Positions 15,801-23,579 are shown, numbered from the stretch's first letter. The stretch is 64,000 nucleotides of DNA from Solirubrobacteraceae bacterium (GCA_030681525.1 JAUXSD010000084.1:1-64000); one strand, 5' to 3'. Notes: generated by a model not told the origin, from the sequence alone. A program made the numbers and translations.

Positions 15801-16672
15801 GCACCGGCGCGACCGCGACCGGCGACCACGTCGCGTTCGGGTTTCGCCTGCACGGCGTGCCGGCGCGCGCGCTGATCCCCGACGACCGGCCCGACTGGCC
15901 GGCCCTGCACGTGACGCAGCGGCTCGGCCCGGCCGGCAGCGCACCGGGCCATCTCGGCGAGTCCGGCGCGCGGCTCTCGCTGGGGGGCGAGGACTGGCTC
16001 GAGCTCGACCGCGGCGCGCAGACCGCGACGTACCGCACGCTGCGGCCCGTCGACGAGGACACGCTCATCCACCCCCGCCTCGCGCCGGCGGCCGCGCTCA
16101 TGGCGCGGTGGCTCGATCGCGAGGCGCTGCACGCCGGCGCGTTCGTCGCGGCGGGCGGCGCCTGGGGCGTCGCCGGCGCCAACCAGGCGGGCAAGAGCAC
16201 GCTGCTCGCCGGCCTCGCCCTGCGCGGCACGCCGGTGTTCAGCGACGACCTGCTGGTCATCGATCGCGCCGGCTTCGCCTACGCCGGGCCGCGCTGCATC
16301 GACCTGCGCCGGCCGGAGGTCCTCGGCGCCGCCGTGGGCGACGGCCTGCGGTCCGTCCGCGAGGAGACGCGCCGGCGCATGGATCTGCCGCCGGTGGCGG
16401 CGGTCGCGCCGCTGCGCGGCTGGTTCTTCCTGGACTGGGGAAGCCGCGTCGAGGCGCTGCCGTGTCGCGCGGGGGCTCGGCTGGGCGGGCTGCTGGCGCA
16501 ACGGCGCTGGGCGACGCAGGCGATCGACCCGCACGTGCTGCTCGCGCTGGCGGCGCTGCCGACGTGGACGCTGCGCCGGCCTCCCGGCGCCGAGCACCTG
16601 GCGGCCACGCTCGCGCTGCTCGACGAGCTGACGGCCGCGGCGGGCTCCCGCGGCAGCGAGGCGGCCGCCTGA
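15797..16672 (+). CDS. HPr-kinase/phosphorylase-like protein, RiPP tailoring kinase
   Basis: A 291-residue protein from GTG 15797. The P-loop is GVAGANQAGKSTLLAGLAL, followed by VFSDDLLVID (Walker-B-like), the arrangement of HprK C-terminal domains. There is no full HprK N-terminal domain and no PTS context. In lasso clusters such proteins phosphorylate the C-terminal serine of the precursor (paeninodin-type kinases), and the precursor here ends in Ser. It overlaps its neighbours by 4 bp and 1 bp. Substrate assignment is inference. Confidence 0.8.
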   Translation: MSTGATATGDHVAFGFRLHGVPARALIPDDRPDWPALHVTQRLGPAGSAPGHLGESGARLSLGGEDWLELDRGAQTATYRTLRPVDEDTLIHPRLAPAAALMARWLDREALHAGAFVAAGGAWGVAGANQAGKSTLLAGLALRGTPVFSDDLLVIDRAGFAYAGPRCIDLRRPEVLGAAVGDGLRSVREETRRRMDLPPVAAVAPLRGWFFLDWGSRVEALPCRAGARLGGLLAQRRWATQAIDPHVLLALAALPTWTLRRPPGAEHLAATLALLDELTAAAGSRGSEAAA

Positions 16673-16947
16673 TGGGTCCCGCCGAGGGCCGCCTGCACCT
16701 GCGTGACGGGGGCGTGGACTGGAAGGTCCTCGAGGACGAGACGATCGTGCTCGACCTGCGGGGCTCGCGCTACTTCTCGATCAACGCCACCGGCACGCTG
16801 CTGTGGCCGCTGCTGGCGGAGGGCGCGACACGAGCGCAGCTCGTCGCGGCCGTGACCGGGCGCTGGGAGATCTCGGCGGCCGACGCGGGCCGTGATGTCG
16901 ATGCGTTCTGCGCCGAGCTCGAAGCGGCCGGGCTGCTGGAACGCTAG
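16672..16947 (+). CDS. PqqD-like RiPP recognition element protein (lasso B1 type)
   Basis: A 91-residue PqqD-fold protein. VLEDETIVLDLRGSRYFSINATGTLLWPLLAEGATRAQLVAAV shows the three-strand/three-helix pattern with the conserved Y-F-S-I-N-x-T-G-x-x-x-W. Such elements bind the leader of RiPP precursors and present it to the B2 peptidase and the cyclase. ATG 16672 overlaps the preceding stop (TGATG). The 3' end overlaps the convergent B2 gene by 4 bp, so B1 and B2 are adjacent but on opposite strands. Confidence 0.88.
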   Translation: MGPAEGRLHLRDGGVDWKVLEDETIVLDLRGSRYFSINATGTLLWPLLAEGATRAQLVAAVTGRWEISAADAGRDVDAFCAELEAAGLLER

Positions 16948-17330
16948 GCGGGGTGGCGGCTGAGCTCCTCGAAGCCGGCCGAGGCGGTCGCCGGATCGCC
17001 CTCGAGCCATGCGTGCGCCGCGAACGGCGGGCCGTGCCTGACCCCGATCACCAGGTCGCGCGCCGTTCCCTGGCTCGCCAGCCAGCGCTGGCGCACGATC
17101 GCCCGCTCCAGGCACGACCAGCGGGTCCGCCGCACGACCGCGTGCACGCCGCGCCCCGCCGCCCGCGGCAGGTCGGGCACGGGCGGCAGCTCGAGCTCGT
17201 CGAGCGCGGCCGTCCGCAGGCCTCGGTGCGCGGCGGAGCACGCCCGCAGCGCCCAGAGCGCCCCGCGCGCCGCCGCCACGCGGCGGTCGAGCGCCGCTTG
17301 GACGCGCGCACGTGTCGCGGTCGGCCCCAT
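16944..17330 (-). CDS. Lasso peptide biosynthesis B2 protein (transglutaminase-like leader peptidase)
   Basis: A 128-residue protein matching the McjB C-terminal/B2 family. RWSCLERAIVRQRWLASQG carries the catalytic Cys, DLVIGVRHGPPFAAHAWLEGD carries the catalytic His, and a following Asp completes a Cys-His-Asp triad. B2 removes the leader peptide before macrolactam formation. Orientation is opposite to the rest of the cluster: it converges with the PqqD gene and diverges from the sulfotransferase across only 38 bp. A TACCCT -10 lies 7 nt before its ATG, pointing to its own leaderless transcript. Confidence 0.87.
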   Translation of the reverse strand: MGPTATRARVQAALDRRVAAARGALWALRACSAAHRGLRTAALDELELPPVPDLPRAAGRGVHAVVRRTRWSCLERAIVRQRWLASQGTARDLVIGVRHGPPFAAHAWLEGDPATASAGFEELSRHPA

Positions 17331-17337
17331 CTCGCCA

Positions 17338-17359
17338 AGGGTACGGGCGCGGGTACGCT
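17338..17359. promoter_or_regulatory. Divergent leaderless promoter pair, B2 gene / sulfotransferase gene
   Basis: On the minus strand TACCCT (17343-17338) is 7 nt before the B2 ATG. On the plus strand TACGCT (17354-17359) is 9 nt before the sulfotransferase ATG. The two -10 elements are 10 bp apart in a 38-bp gap, so each -35 region would lie inside the other gene. Confidence 0.5.
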
Positions 17360-17368
17360 CACGCCGCG

Positions 17369-18253
17369 ATGGCGGGACCGAACTTCTTCGTGATCGGAGC
17401 GCCCAAGGCCGCGACGACCGCGCTGTACCACGCCCTGCGCGAGCACGACGACGTGTTCCTGCCGGAGGTCAAGGAGCCGCACTTCTACGCCTACCTCGCC
17501 GACCGCTCGGCGGCCGGTCACCTGTACCCCGACGAGGCGAGCGCGCGGCGGCGCTACGCCGAGCTGTACGCGGGCGCCGCCGCAGCGAGCGCGATCGGCG
17601 ACAGCTCGACGACGAACCTCGTCGTCGCGGGCGCGGCGGAGGCGATCGCCGCCGACGTGCCAGACGCTCGCATCGTGGCGATCCTGCGCCAGCCCGTCGA
17701 CCGCGCCTTCGCGCAGTGGTCGCACTTCCGGGCAGCGGGCGGCGAGCCGATCGCCGACTTCGCCGAGGCGGTGCGCCAGGAGGGGCCGCGGCAGGCGGCG
17801 GGCTTTCCGTTCACCTACCGATACCTCCAATGGGGTCGTTACAGCACGCGGCTGCCGGCGTTCTACGAGTGCTTTGGGCGCGACCGCGTGCTCGTGCACC
17901 TCTACGACGATCTCTGTGCCGATCCCGACGCGGTCGTCCGCCGCACCCTGCGCTTTCTCGATCTGGACGACACGCGATTCGTGCCGCGCCTGGAGCGTCG
18001 CAACGAGATGCGGCCGCCGCGGTTTCCCGCCGTGCAGCGCGCCCTCGAAGGCCGGGGCAGGGCCGGGGGAGTGGTCCGCAGGATCGCTCCGGCGCGGGCC
18101 CGCCGCGCCGCGTCGGGCTGGACGGCCGAGCACCTCGGCCGCAAGCCCACGCTCGAGCCGGCGCTGCGCGCCGAGCTCACCGCGCAGTTCACGGCGGAGC
18201 TCGATCGCCTGGAGTCGCTGATCGGCCGCGATCTCTCCGCGTGGCGCGCGTGA
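17369..18253 (+). CDS. Sulfotransferase, RiPP locus
   Basis: A 294-residue PAPS-dependent sulfotransferase (ATG 17369). The 5'-phosphosulfate loop is FFVIGAPKAATTALYHAL, the 3'-phosphate site is ILRQPVDRAFAQWSHFR, and LVHLYDDLCADP with PPRFPAVQRAL fits the N-/heparan-type cytosolic fold. It transfers sulfate from PAPS to an acceptor hydroxyl or amine. Its stop overlaps the start of the cyclase gene (GTGA), so it belongs to the cluster. The candidate acceptor is the peptide (Thr, Ser or Tyr) or a precursor-bound sugar; this is unproven. Confidence 0.85.
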   Translation: MAGPNFFVIGAPKAATTALYHALREHDDVFLPEVKEPHFYAYLADRSAAGHLYPDEASARRRYAELYAGAAAASAIGDSSTTNLVVAGAAEAIAADVPDARIVAILRQPVDRAFAQWSHFRAAGGEPIADFAEAVRQEGPRQAAGFPFTYRYLQWGRYSTRLPAFYECFGRDRVLVHLYDDLCADPDAVVRRTLRFLDLDDTRFVPRLERRNEMRPPRFPAVQRALEGRGRAGGVVRRIAPARARRAASGWTAEHLGRKPTLEPALRAELTAQFTAELDRLESLIGRDLSAWRA

Positions 18254-19431
18254 CCGGCGGCGCATTCCCCGCCGTGCTGCGGCCGGGGCCGCTCGAGATC
18301 GCCTGCGGGCTCGTCGTCGAGCGGGAGCGGCATGCGGCGAAGCTGGGCAGCGAAGCGCCGCACCACCCCCGCGTCGCGTTCGACGACGCCATCCGGCCGG
18401 CGCTGCTGCGGCCGCCGTGCCTGGTCAGCTTCTCCGGCGGGCGCGACTCCTCGGCCGTCCTGGCGGCCGCGGCCGCCCTCGCGCGGCGCGAGGGGCTGGC
18501 GCTGCCGGTCCCGATCACGTATCGCTTTCCCGCCGCTCCCGCCACGCAGGAGGACGAATGGCAGGAGGAGGTCGTCCGTCATCTCGCCCTGCCGGATTGG
18601 GTGCGCATCGCGGTGACCGACGAGCTGGACTCGGTCGGCCCGGTGGCGCAGTCGGTCCTGCGCCGCCACGGCGTCCTGTGGCCGTTCAACGCGCACCTCC
18701 ACGTCCCGCTGCTGGAGCGAGCCGCCGGCGGCACGTTGACGACCGGTGTCGGCGGCGACGAGCTCTTCGGCCCGCAGCGCTGGCGGGTGGCGCAAGCCGT
18801 CCTGACCGGTCGCGCCCGCCCGAAGGCGCGTCACGTCCGCACGGTCGCGCTCGCCCTCGCGCCGGTGCCGGTGCGCCGCGCGGTCCTCGCGCGCCGGCAC
18901 GAGATCCGCTGGCCGTGGCTGCACCCGCCGGTGGAGGCGCGCGTCAACCGCGCGCGGGCCGACTGGCAGGCGCGCATGCCGGTGCGCTGGGATGCCGCGG
19001 TCGGGTGGTGGTGGCAGAGCCGGACGCGCCGCGTGCTGGCTGAGACCAAAGCGATCCTCGGCGCCGACTCGGACACGGCGGTCGTCCAGCCGTTCCTCGA
19101 GCCGGCCGTGCTCGCCGCCGCGGCGCGCCAGTTCGGCCAGCGCGGTCCGCGCGACCGCACGACCGCGCTGCGCGCCCTCTTCGGCGATGTGCTGCCCGAC
19201 CGGGTCCTGGCCCGTCGCTCCAAGGCGACGTTCAACGAGGCGTTCTTCTCCGACCACAGCCGTGCGTTCGCGGCGCGGTGGAGCGGTGCCGGGGTTGACA
19301 GAACTCTGGTAGATCATGAAGAAGTCGCCGCAATGTGGAATGCTGTGCGACCCGACCCGCGTTCGTTCTCGCTCATGCAGGCCGCTTGGCTGGCAAGCGA
19401 GGGGCTGAATGACCAGGAGGAGCGCATATGA
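18250..19431 (+). CDS. Asparagine-synthetase-like protein, probable lasso cyclase (C protein) lacking a full glutaminase domain
   Basis: A 393-residue ATP-dependent synthetase domain. [17 protein letters not shown] is the PP-loop that binds ATP, and TLTTGVGGDELFGPQRW the conserved acceptor-side motif of asparagine synthetase B. Only about 60 residues precede the PP-loop, so the N-terminal glutaminase-like domain of typical lasso cyclases (550-650 residues) is missing. In lasso clusters this enzyme adenylates an Asp/Glu side chain and closes the macrolactam. GTG 18250 overlaps the sulfotransferase stop; the TGA overlaps the precursor ATG, with AGGAGGAG inside its 3' end. Confidence 0.85.
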   Translation: MTGGAFPAVLRPGPLEIACGLVVERERHAAKLGSEAPHHPRVAFDDAIRPALLRPPCLVSFSGGRDSSAVLAAAAALARREGLALPVPITYRFPAAPATQEDEWQEEVVRHLALPDWVRIAVTDELDSVGPVAQSVLRRHGVLWPFNAHLHVPLLERAAGGTLTTGVGGDELFGPQRWRVAQAVLTGRARPKARHVRTVALALAPVPVRRAVLARRHEIRWPWLHPPVEARVNRARADWQARMPVRWDAAVGWWWQSRTRRVLAETKAILGADSDTAVVQPFLEPAVLAAAARQFGQRGPRDRTTALRALFGDVLPDRVLARRSKATFNEAFFSDHSRAFAARWSGAGVDRTLVDHEEVAAMWNAVRPDPRSFSLMQAAWLASEGLNDQEERI

Positions 19432-19601
19432 CGCCGGACGAGAGGCAGATCAGTACCAACCATGCGGGTGACGCGGATGCGAGCTACAGCCCGCCGACCG
19501 TGACGTTTCTCGGCACGCTTGGCGAGCTCACGCAGAAGACCGTCGGCGAGGCCGACGGCGAGACCTTCCTGGGGCTCGACATCGGCGAAGTCGGGAGCTG
19601 A
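19428..19601 (+). CDS. Lasso-like RiPP precursor peptide (57 aa, not in ORF track)
   Basis: The gene starts at ATG 19428, overlapping the cyclase stop (ATGA), with an excellent AGGAGGAG at 19416-19423. The leader contains YSPPTVTFLGTLGELT: Tyr20, Pro23, Val25, Gly29 and Thr35 match the Y-x2-P-x-L/V-x3-G-x5-T pattern bound by PqqD-type elements. The remainder is KTVGEADGETFLGLDIGEVG plus a final Ser57. If Thr38 is the -2 residue, the core begins at Gly40 but has no Asp/Glu at positions 7-9. If Thr35 is -2, the core begins at Lys37 with Asp at 7 and Glu at 9. Precursor identity is strong; the ring is unresolved. Confidence 0.85.
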   Translation: MTPDERQISTNHAGDADASYSPPTVTFLGTLGELTQKTVGEADGETFLGLDIGEVGS

Positions 19602-21375
19602 CCTCCTGGCACGAGCGGACCTCGCCCCGGCACGCGATCTGCGCGCCTGGTGGGCGAGCGTCACGTTCGGCACGCGGCGGCCCGGCCGGCGAGTCGCAGC
19701 GCTGGGCCTCCTCGGCGCGATCAGCGGCGTGGGGGAGGCGGTCGTCGTCCTGCTGCTCGTCGCGCTGGTCGCGCGTGACGGAGCAGGGCTCCCGGCGCTC
19801 GTGCCCGACGCGGGAACGTGGTCGCTGGCGGCACTGGCGCTCGCCGCGGTGGGCGTTCTCGGCGCGGCCCATCTGAGCTCCGCCTGGGTCGCGGCACGCG
19901 CCGCCGCGGACGCGCAGCGCTCGCTGCAGCTCATGCTGCTCGACGCCTTCCTGCACGCATCCTGGCAGGCACAGCGGGCCTCGCCGCCGGGGGAGCTGCA
20001 GGAGCTCGTGACAGGCAAGGCGCGCCTGGCGGTCCACGGCACCGCGGACGCGGCCAAGGCGCTCGCGACCGCCGCCAACCTGCTCATCATCGTGTCGGTC
20101 GCGATCCTCGTGGACGTTCGCGTGACCGCCGGGCTGATCGCCGTCGTCGCGTTCGCCGTGCTGGTCGCGCGCCCGTTCCAGGCCCGGACACGGAGGATCG
20201 CCGTGCGCACGGCGGCGGCGTCGTCGGAGCTCGCCGGGCGGGTCGCCGACACCGCCCGGCTCGCCGCCGACCTGCGAATCTTCGGCGTCGGCGACCGCGC
20301 GCGCGAGGGGCTGGCCGGCAGCGTCGGCGCCACGGCCCGCCTCGCGCGGGAGATCCACCTGTCCGCGACCGCGACGCCGGCGCTGACGCGCGATGCCACG
20401 CTCGCGGTCCTCGTCGTCGCGATGGCGATCGTCGTGACCTCCGCCGACGTGGGCCTGACCGTGCTCGCCGCGGCCGTCGTGCTGCTGCTGCGTGCGCTGT
20501 CGCACGCCCAGGCGCTGTCGAGCACGCTGCACCGGCTGGCCGACCGCTGGGCGAACCTCGCGCCGATCCTGGAGCGCCTCGAGCGCTGGCGCCCCGCGGC
20601 CGAGCCGGGCCGGCGGCCCTGCCCGCAGATCGGCGCGGTCGAGCTGCGTGACGTCAGCGTCGCCTACGCCCCCGACGCGCCCGACGTGCTGGCGGCGGCG
20701 AGCCTGGTCATCGGCGCGGGCGAGCAGCTCGGCGTCGTCGGCCCGACCGGCGCCGGCAAGTCCACGCTGGCGGCCACGCTGCTCGGTCTGCTGGCTCCGC
20801 GGGAGGGGAGCGTCCTCGTCGACGGCGTCTCGCTGGCCGAGCTCGATCCCGCCGACTGGCACGCGCGGGTCGCCTGGGTCTCGCAGGATCCGCTCCTGCT
20901 GACCGGAACCGTGCGCGAGAACATCCGCTTCCTGCGCCCGCACGTCGACGACGCGGCGGTCGAGCGCGCCGCCCACGCCGCCGTGCTGGGCACCGACATC
21001 GCCGGCTGGAGCGACGGCCTGGATCACCCCGTCGGGCCGGCCGGGTCGGCGCTGTCGGGCGGCCAGCGCCAGCGCGTCGCGCTCGCGCGGGCGCTGGCCG
21101 GCGACCCGCAGCTCGTCGTGCTCGACGAGCCCACCAGCGCCCTCGACGTCCACACCGAGGTGGCCGTGCGCGAGACCCTGGCGGCGCTGCGGGGGCGGGC
21201 CGTGGTGGTGGTCATCGCGCACCGCCTGTCGACCGTGAACCTGTGTGACCGCGTGGCGGTCATGCGGGCCGGTCGGGTCGTGGCGCTCGGCGATCCCCGC
21301 GAGCTGGCCGAGCGCGACCCGTACTTTCGTGAGGTGCTCGCGCTCTCGGCATCGGCGCCGGCGGCGCGCACATGA
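19519..21375 (+). CDS. ABC exporter, membrane plus ATPase domains (lasso D type)
   Basis: A half-transporter with about six helices (RVAALGLLGAISGVGEAVVVLLLVALVA first) and a C-terminal ATPase: Walker A GPTGAGKSTLAATLLG, signature SALSGGQRQRVALARAL, Walker B LVVLDEPTSALD, and H-loop VVIAHRLSTV. It would export the mature peptide and may give self-protection. The only standard start codon is ATG 19519, inside the precursor gene and giving an odd Ser/Arg/Pro N terminus. CTG 19606, with GGGAG 8 nt upstream just after the precursor stop, yields a typical 27-residue cytosolic lead-in and is my preferred true start. The end at 21375 is certain. Confidence 0.88.
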   Translation: MASSRRRPSARPTARPSWGSTSAKSGADLLARADLAPARDLRAWWASVTFGTRRPGRRVAALGLLGAISGVGEAVVVLLLVALVARDGAGLPALVPDAGTWSLAALALAAVGVLGAAHLSSAWVAARAAADAQRSLQLMLLDAFLHASWQAQRASPPGELQELVTGKARLAVHGTADAAKALATAANLLIIVSVAILVDVRVTAGLIAVVAFAVLVARPFQARTRRIAVRTAAASSELAGRVADTARLAADLRIFGVGDRAREGLAGSVGATARLAREIHLSATATPALTRDATLAVLVVAMAIVVTSADVGLTVLAAAVVLLLRALSHAQALSSTLHRLADRWANLAPILERLERWRPAAEPGRRPCPQIGAVELRDVSVAYAPDAPDVLAAASLVIGAGEQLGVVGPTGAGKSTLAATLLGLLAPREGSVLVDGVSLAELDPADWHARVAWVSQDPLLLTGTVRENIRFLRPHVDDAAVERAAHAAVLGTDIAGWSDGLDHPVGPAGSALSGGQRQRVALARALAGDPQLVVLDEPTSALDVHTEVAVRETLAALRGRAVVVVIAHRLSTVNLCDRVAVMRAGRVVALGDPRELAERDPYFREVLALSASAPAART

Positions 21376-21470
21376 CCCGCGACGGCCGCCCGGCGCTTCC
21401 GGGAAGCACCTCACCGCGCCAAGTCCGTGCAACGCGGCCACCAACTGCGGAACCATCGGCCCGGTACGTC

Positions 21471-21476
21471 TACCCT
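21471..21476 (+). promoter_or_regulatory. Candidate -10 (TACCCT) for the first L,D-transpeptidase gene
   Basis: TACCCT lies 60 nt before ATG 21536, in the 160-bp gap after the exporter. A leader with an AGGA Shine-Dalgarno sequence at 21527-21530 would follow. No -35 is evident. It suggests the RiPP operon ends before this gene. Confidence 0.35.
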
Positions 21477-21535
21477 GAACCTTCGCCGGTGCACGTGCTC
21501 GATCCCGGCACGACAACGCCACCGCCAGGATCCCC

Positions 21536-22579
21536 ATGACTCGCATCGCGCTCATCACCGCCGCCCTGCTCGTCGCGCTCGCCGCCGGCACGTTCGGCGC
21601 GCTCGCCTGGGCCGACGGCAGCGCCTCCGGCACGCTGCCCGCGGGCACCCGCGTGGGCGGCGTCGACGTGGGCGGCCTCAACCAGCAGGAGGCGATCGCG
21701 CGGGCGCGGGATCGCGTCCATTCGGCGATCGCGCGGCCGACCTACGTCCGGCTCGGCGAGAAGCGCTACACGCTCGGCCCGTCCGAGGCGGGCGTGCGCA
21801 TCGACGTCGAGACCGCGGTCAAGCGCGCCTACGTCGAGAGCCGCGAGGGCTCCTTCATCAGCCGGGGGTGGCGCAAGATCACCGGCGCCGAGCTCGATCA
21901 GAACGTCCCGGTCAAGGCCGTGGCGGATCGTCTGAAGGTGCGCCGCTTCGTGGAGGGCATCGCCAAGCAGCAGGCGCGCGCGCCGGTCGACTCCGCGCTG
22001 AACATCACGCTCACGAGCGTCTCCGTGACGCGCAGCAAGCCCGGTCGCCGCCTCGCCGCGCGCGACGCGCTCGTCGCGCGCCTCATGCGCCGGCTGACGA
22101 GCAGCACCGACGAGCGCACGCTGCGCGCCAAGACCGTCGAGGTGCCCGCGAAGGCCAACGCCGACGCGATCTGGGACGCCAACCCGCTGGCCGTCACGGT
22201 CTCGCGCGATGGCAAGCAGGCGCGCCTGTTCCGGCGCGGCAAGCTCGTCAAGACCTACCGCGTGGCCGTCGGCACCCCCAAGTACCCCACGCCGACCGGG
22301 CGCTACGTCGTCCAGACGATGCAGAAGAACCCGGCGTGGAACGTGCCGCAGTCCGAGTGGGCCGGCGACCTCGCCGGTCAGACGATCCCCGGCGGCGACC
22401 CGCGCAACCCGCTCGTCGCGCGCTGGATCGGCTTCAACGGCTCGGTCGGCTTCCACGGCACCGCGAGCTCCGGCTCGCTGGGCACCGCCGCCTCGCACGG
22501 CTGCGTGCGCATGTCGCCGGCGGACGTCATCGACCTGTTCGAGCGGGTGCGGACCGGCACGCCGGTCTACGTCGCGTAG
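21536..22579 (+). CDS. L,D-transpeptidase with peptidoglycan-binding domain
   Basis: A 347-residue exported wall enzyme. An N-terminal signal or anchor helix (RIALITAALLVALAAGTFGAL) is followed by a PG_binding_4-like region (GTLPAGTRVGGVDVGGLNQQEA) and a C-terminal YkuD domain, with GFHGTASSGSLG and the catalytic ASHGCVRMS (Cys nucleophile). It forms 3-3 cross-links or attaches proteins to peptidoglycan. A paralogue lies at 26532. AGGA precedes the ATG at 5 nt. Confidence 0.92.
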   Translation: MTRIALITAALLVALAAGTFGALAWADGSASGTLPAGTRVGGVDVGGLNQQEAIARARDRVHSAIARPTYVRLGEKRYTLGPSEAGVRIDVETAVKRAYVESREGSFISRGWRKITGAELDQNVPVKAVADRLKVRRFVEGIAKQQARAPVDSALNITLTSVSVTRSKPGRRLAARDALVARLMRRLTSSTDERTLRAKTVEVPAKANADAIWDANPLAVTVSRDGKQARLFRRGKLVKTYRVAVGTPKYPTPTGRYVVQTMQKNPAWNVPQSEWAGDLAGQTIPGGDPRNPLVARWIGFNGSVGFHGTASSGSLGTAASHGCVRMSPADVIDLFERVRTGTPVYVA

Positions 22580-22582
22580 CTC

Positions 22583-23521
22583 CTAGGCCGCCTGCGTGGT
22601 GGCGGCGGCCTCGCCCTCGGCCTCCGGCTCGCCGAGCGAGACCCGCGCCCGCGCCACCGTGAGGTGGTAGAGGATCAGCAGCTGGACGAGCGCGAGGGAC
22701 TCCGAGCGGTGCACGTCGTTGCCGACCGTGAACTCGCCGAGCGCCTCTGAGCGCAGGTGGCGGGCGAAGTGCATCCGGTCCCAGATGCACTCCTCTATCG
22801 CGGCGGCCTTCTCACGCGGCAGCGCGCCCGGGATGAAGAGCTGGCATTCGTTGTTGCGCTCCTCCATCGTGATGAGGCCGTCGCTCTCCTCGACGAACGG
22901 GGACAGATCGGGGTGCGGCAGGCTGTCGCGCAGCACGAGCTCGGCGTCGAGGACGAACGGGTCTTCGGGGTTCTGCATGCGGCAGACGACCATGTCGGCG
23001 TGGCGGCGCTGCGGGCGGATGAACGCCTCCGAGTCGGGCTCGCGGCGGTCGAGGTCGGCGAGCACCTCGTCGGTCGTGTAACCGCGCTTGGAGCAGTCGC
23101 GGTCGACCTTCCACTGGCGCCGCAGGGACTCGGGCGGGTCGAGGTACACGCGCACGTCGTAGGCGGAGCGCATCTCGGCCGTGTGGTAGCCCAGCAGGCC
23201 TTCGATGAGCGTGAAGTTCTCGGGCGCGAGGTACGTGAGCGGGCCGAACGTGCCGTCGTGGTGCTGGTAGACGGGCTTGAGGATCGGCTCGCCCATCCGC
23301 AGGCACTGCAGGTGCTGGGCCATGATGTCCAGGTAGTTGCACTCCGGGTTCAGCGGAGTGATGCCGCGCTCGGCGCGCTGGCGGCGGTCGTACTTGTGGT
23401 AGTCGTCGGTGCAGATGTGGGTGACGGAATCCTCGCCGAGGAGACGCACGAGCCCCTTGCTCAGCGTCGTCTTCCCCGACGCCGAATCACCCACGATTCC
23501 GAGCATGATCGGTCGTGCCAT
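22583..23521 (-). CDS. Phosphoribulokinase / uridine kinase family protein, copy 1
   Basis: A 312-residue kinase: P-loop GIVGDSASGKTTLSKGL, then CTDDYHKYDRRQRAERGITPLNPECNYLD, PVYQHHDGTFG, FTLIEGLLGYHTAEM and RDCSKRGYTTDEV. The DDYHxxDRxxR element and overall layout match class-II-like phosphoribulokinases (ribulose-5-phosphate to ribulose-1,5-bisphosphate) more than uridine kinases. No RuBisCO gene is in the window. A GAGGAGGAA Shine-Dalgarno sequence precedes the ATG, and a TACTCT -10 lies near 23574-23579. A clear paralogue is at 49921. Confidence 0.85.
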   Translation of the reverse strand: MARPIMLGIVGDSASGKTTLSKGLVRLLGEDSVTHICTDDYHKYDRRQRAERGITPLNPECNYLDIMAQHLQCLRMGEPILKPVYQHHDGTFGPLTYLAPENFTLIEGLLGYHTAEMRSAYDVRVYLDPPESLRRQWKVDRDCSKRGYTTDEVLADLDRREPDSEAFIRPQRRHADMVVCRMQNPEDPFVLDAELVLRDSLPHPDLSPFVEESDGLITMEERNNECQLFIPGALPREKAAAIEECIWDRMHFARHLRSEALGEFTVGNDVHRSESLALVQLLILYHLTVARARVSLGEPEAEGEAAATTQAA

Positions 23522-23573
23522 GCTGATGTCGTTCCTCCTCGCCCAGGCCGGGCACCGTCCACTGTTGCGCGGC

Positions 23574-23579
23574 AGAGTA
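23574..23579 (-). promoter_or_regulatory. Candidate -10 (TACTCT) for phosphoribulokinase copy 1
   Basis: TACTCT reads on the minus strand about 52 nt before ATG 23521, and the leader contains GAGGAGGAA. The same hexamer occurs before glmS at 63641. Confidence 0.35.

Noticed and set aside
13503-15944. 813-aa minus-strand ORF
   Set aside because: Antisense to the carboxypeptidase, kinase and nucleotidyltransferase genes; no recognisable domain and typical shadow composition.
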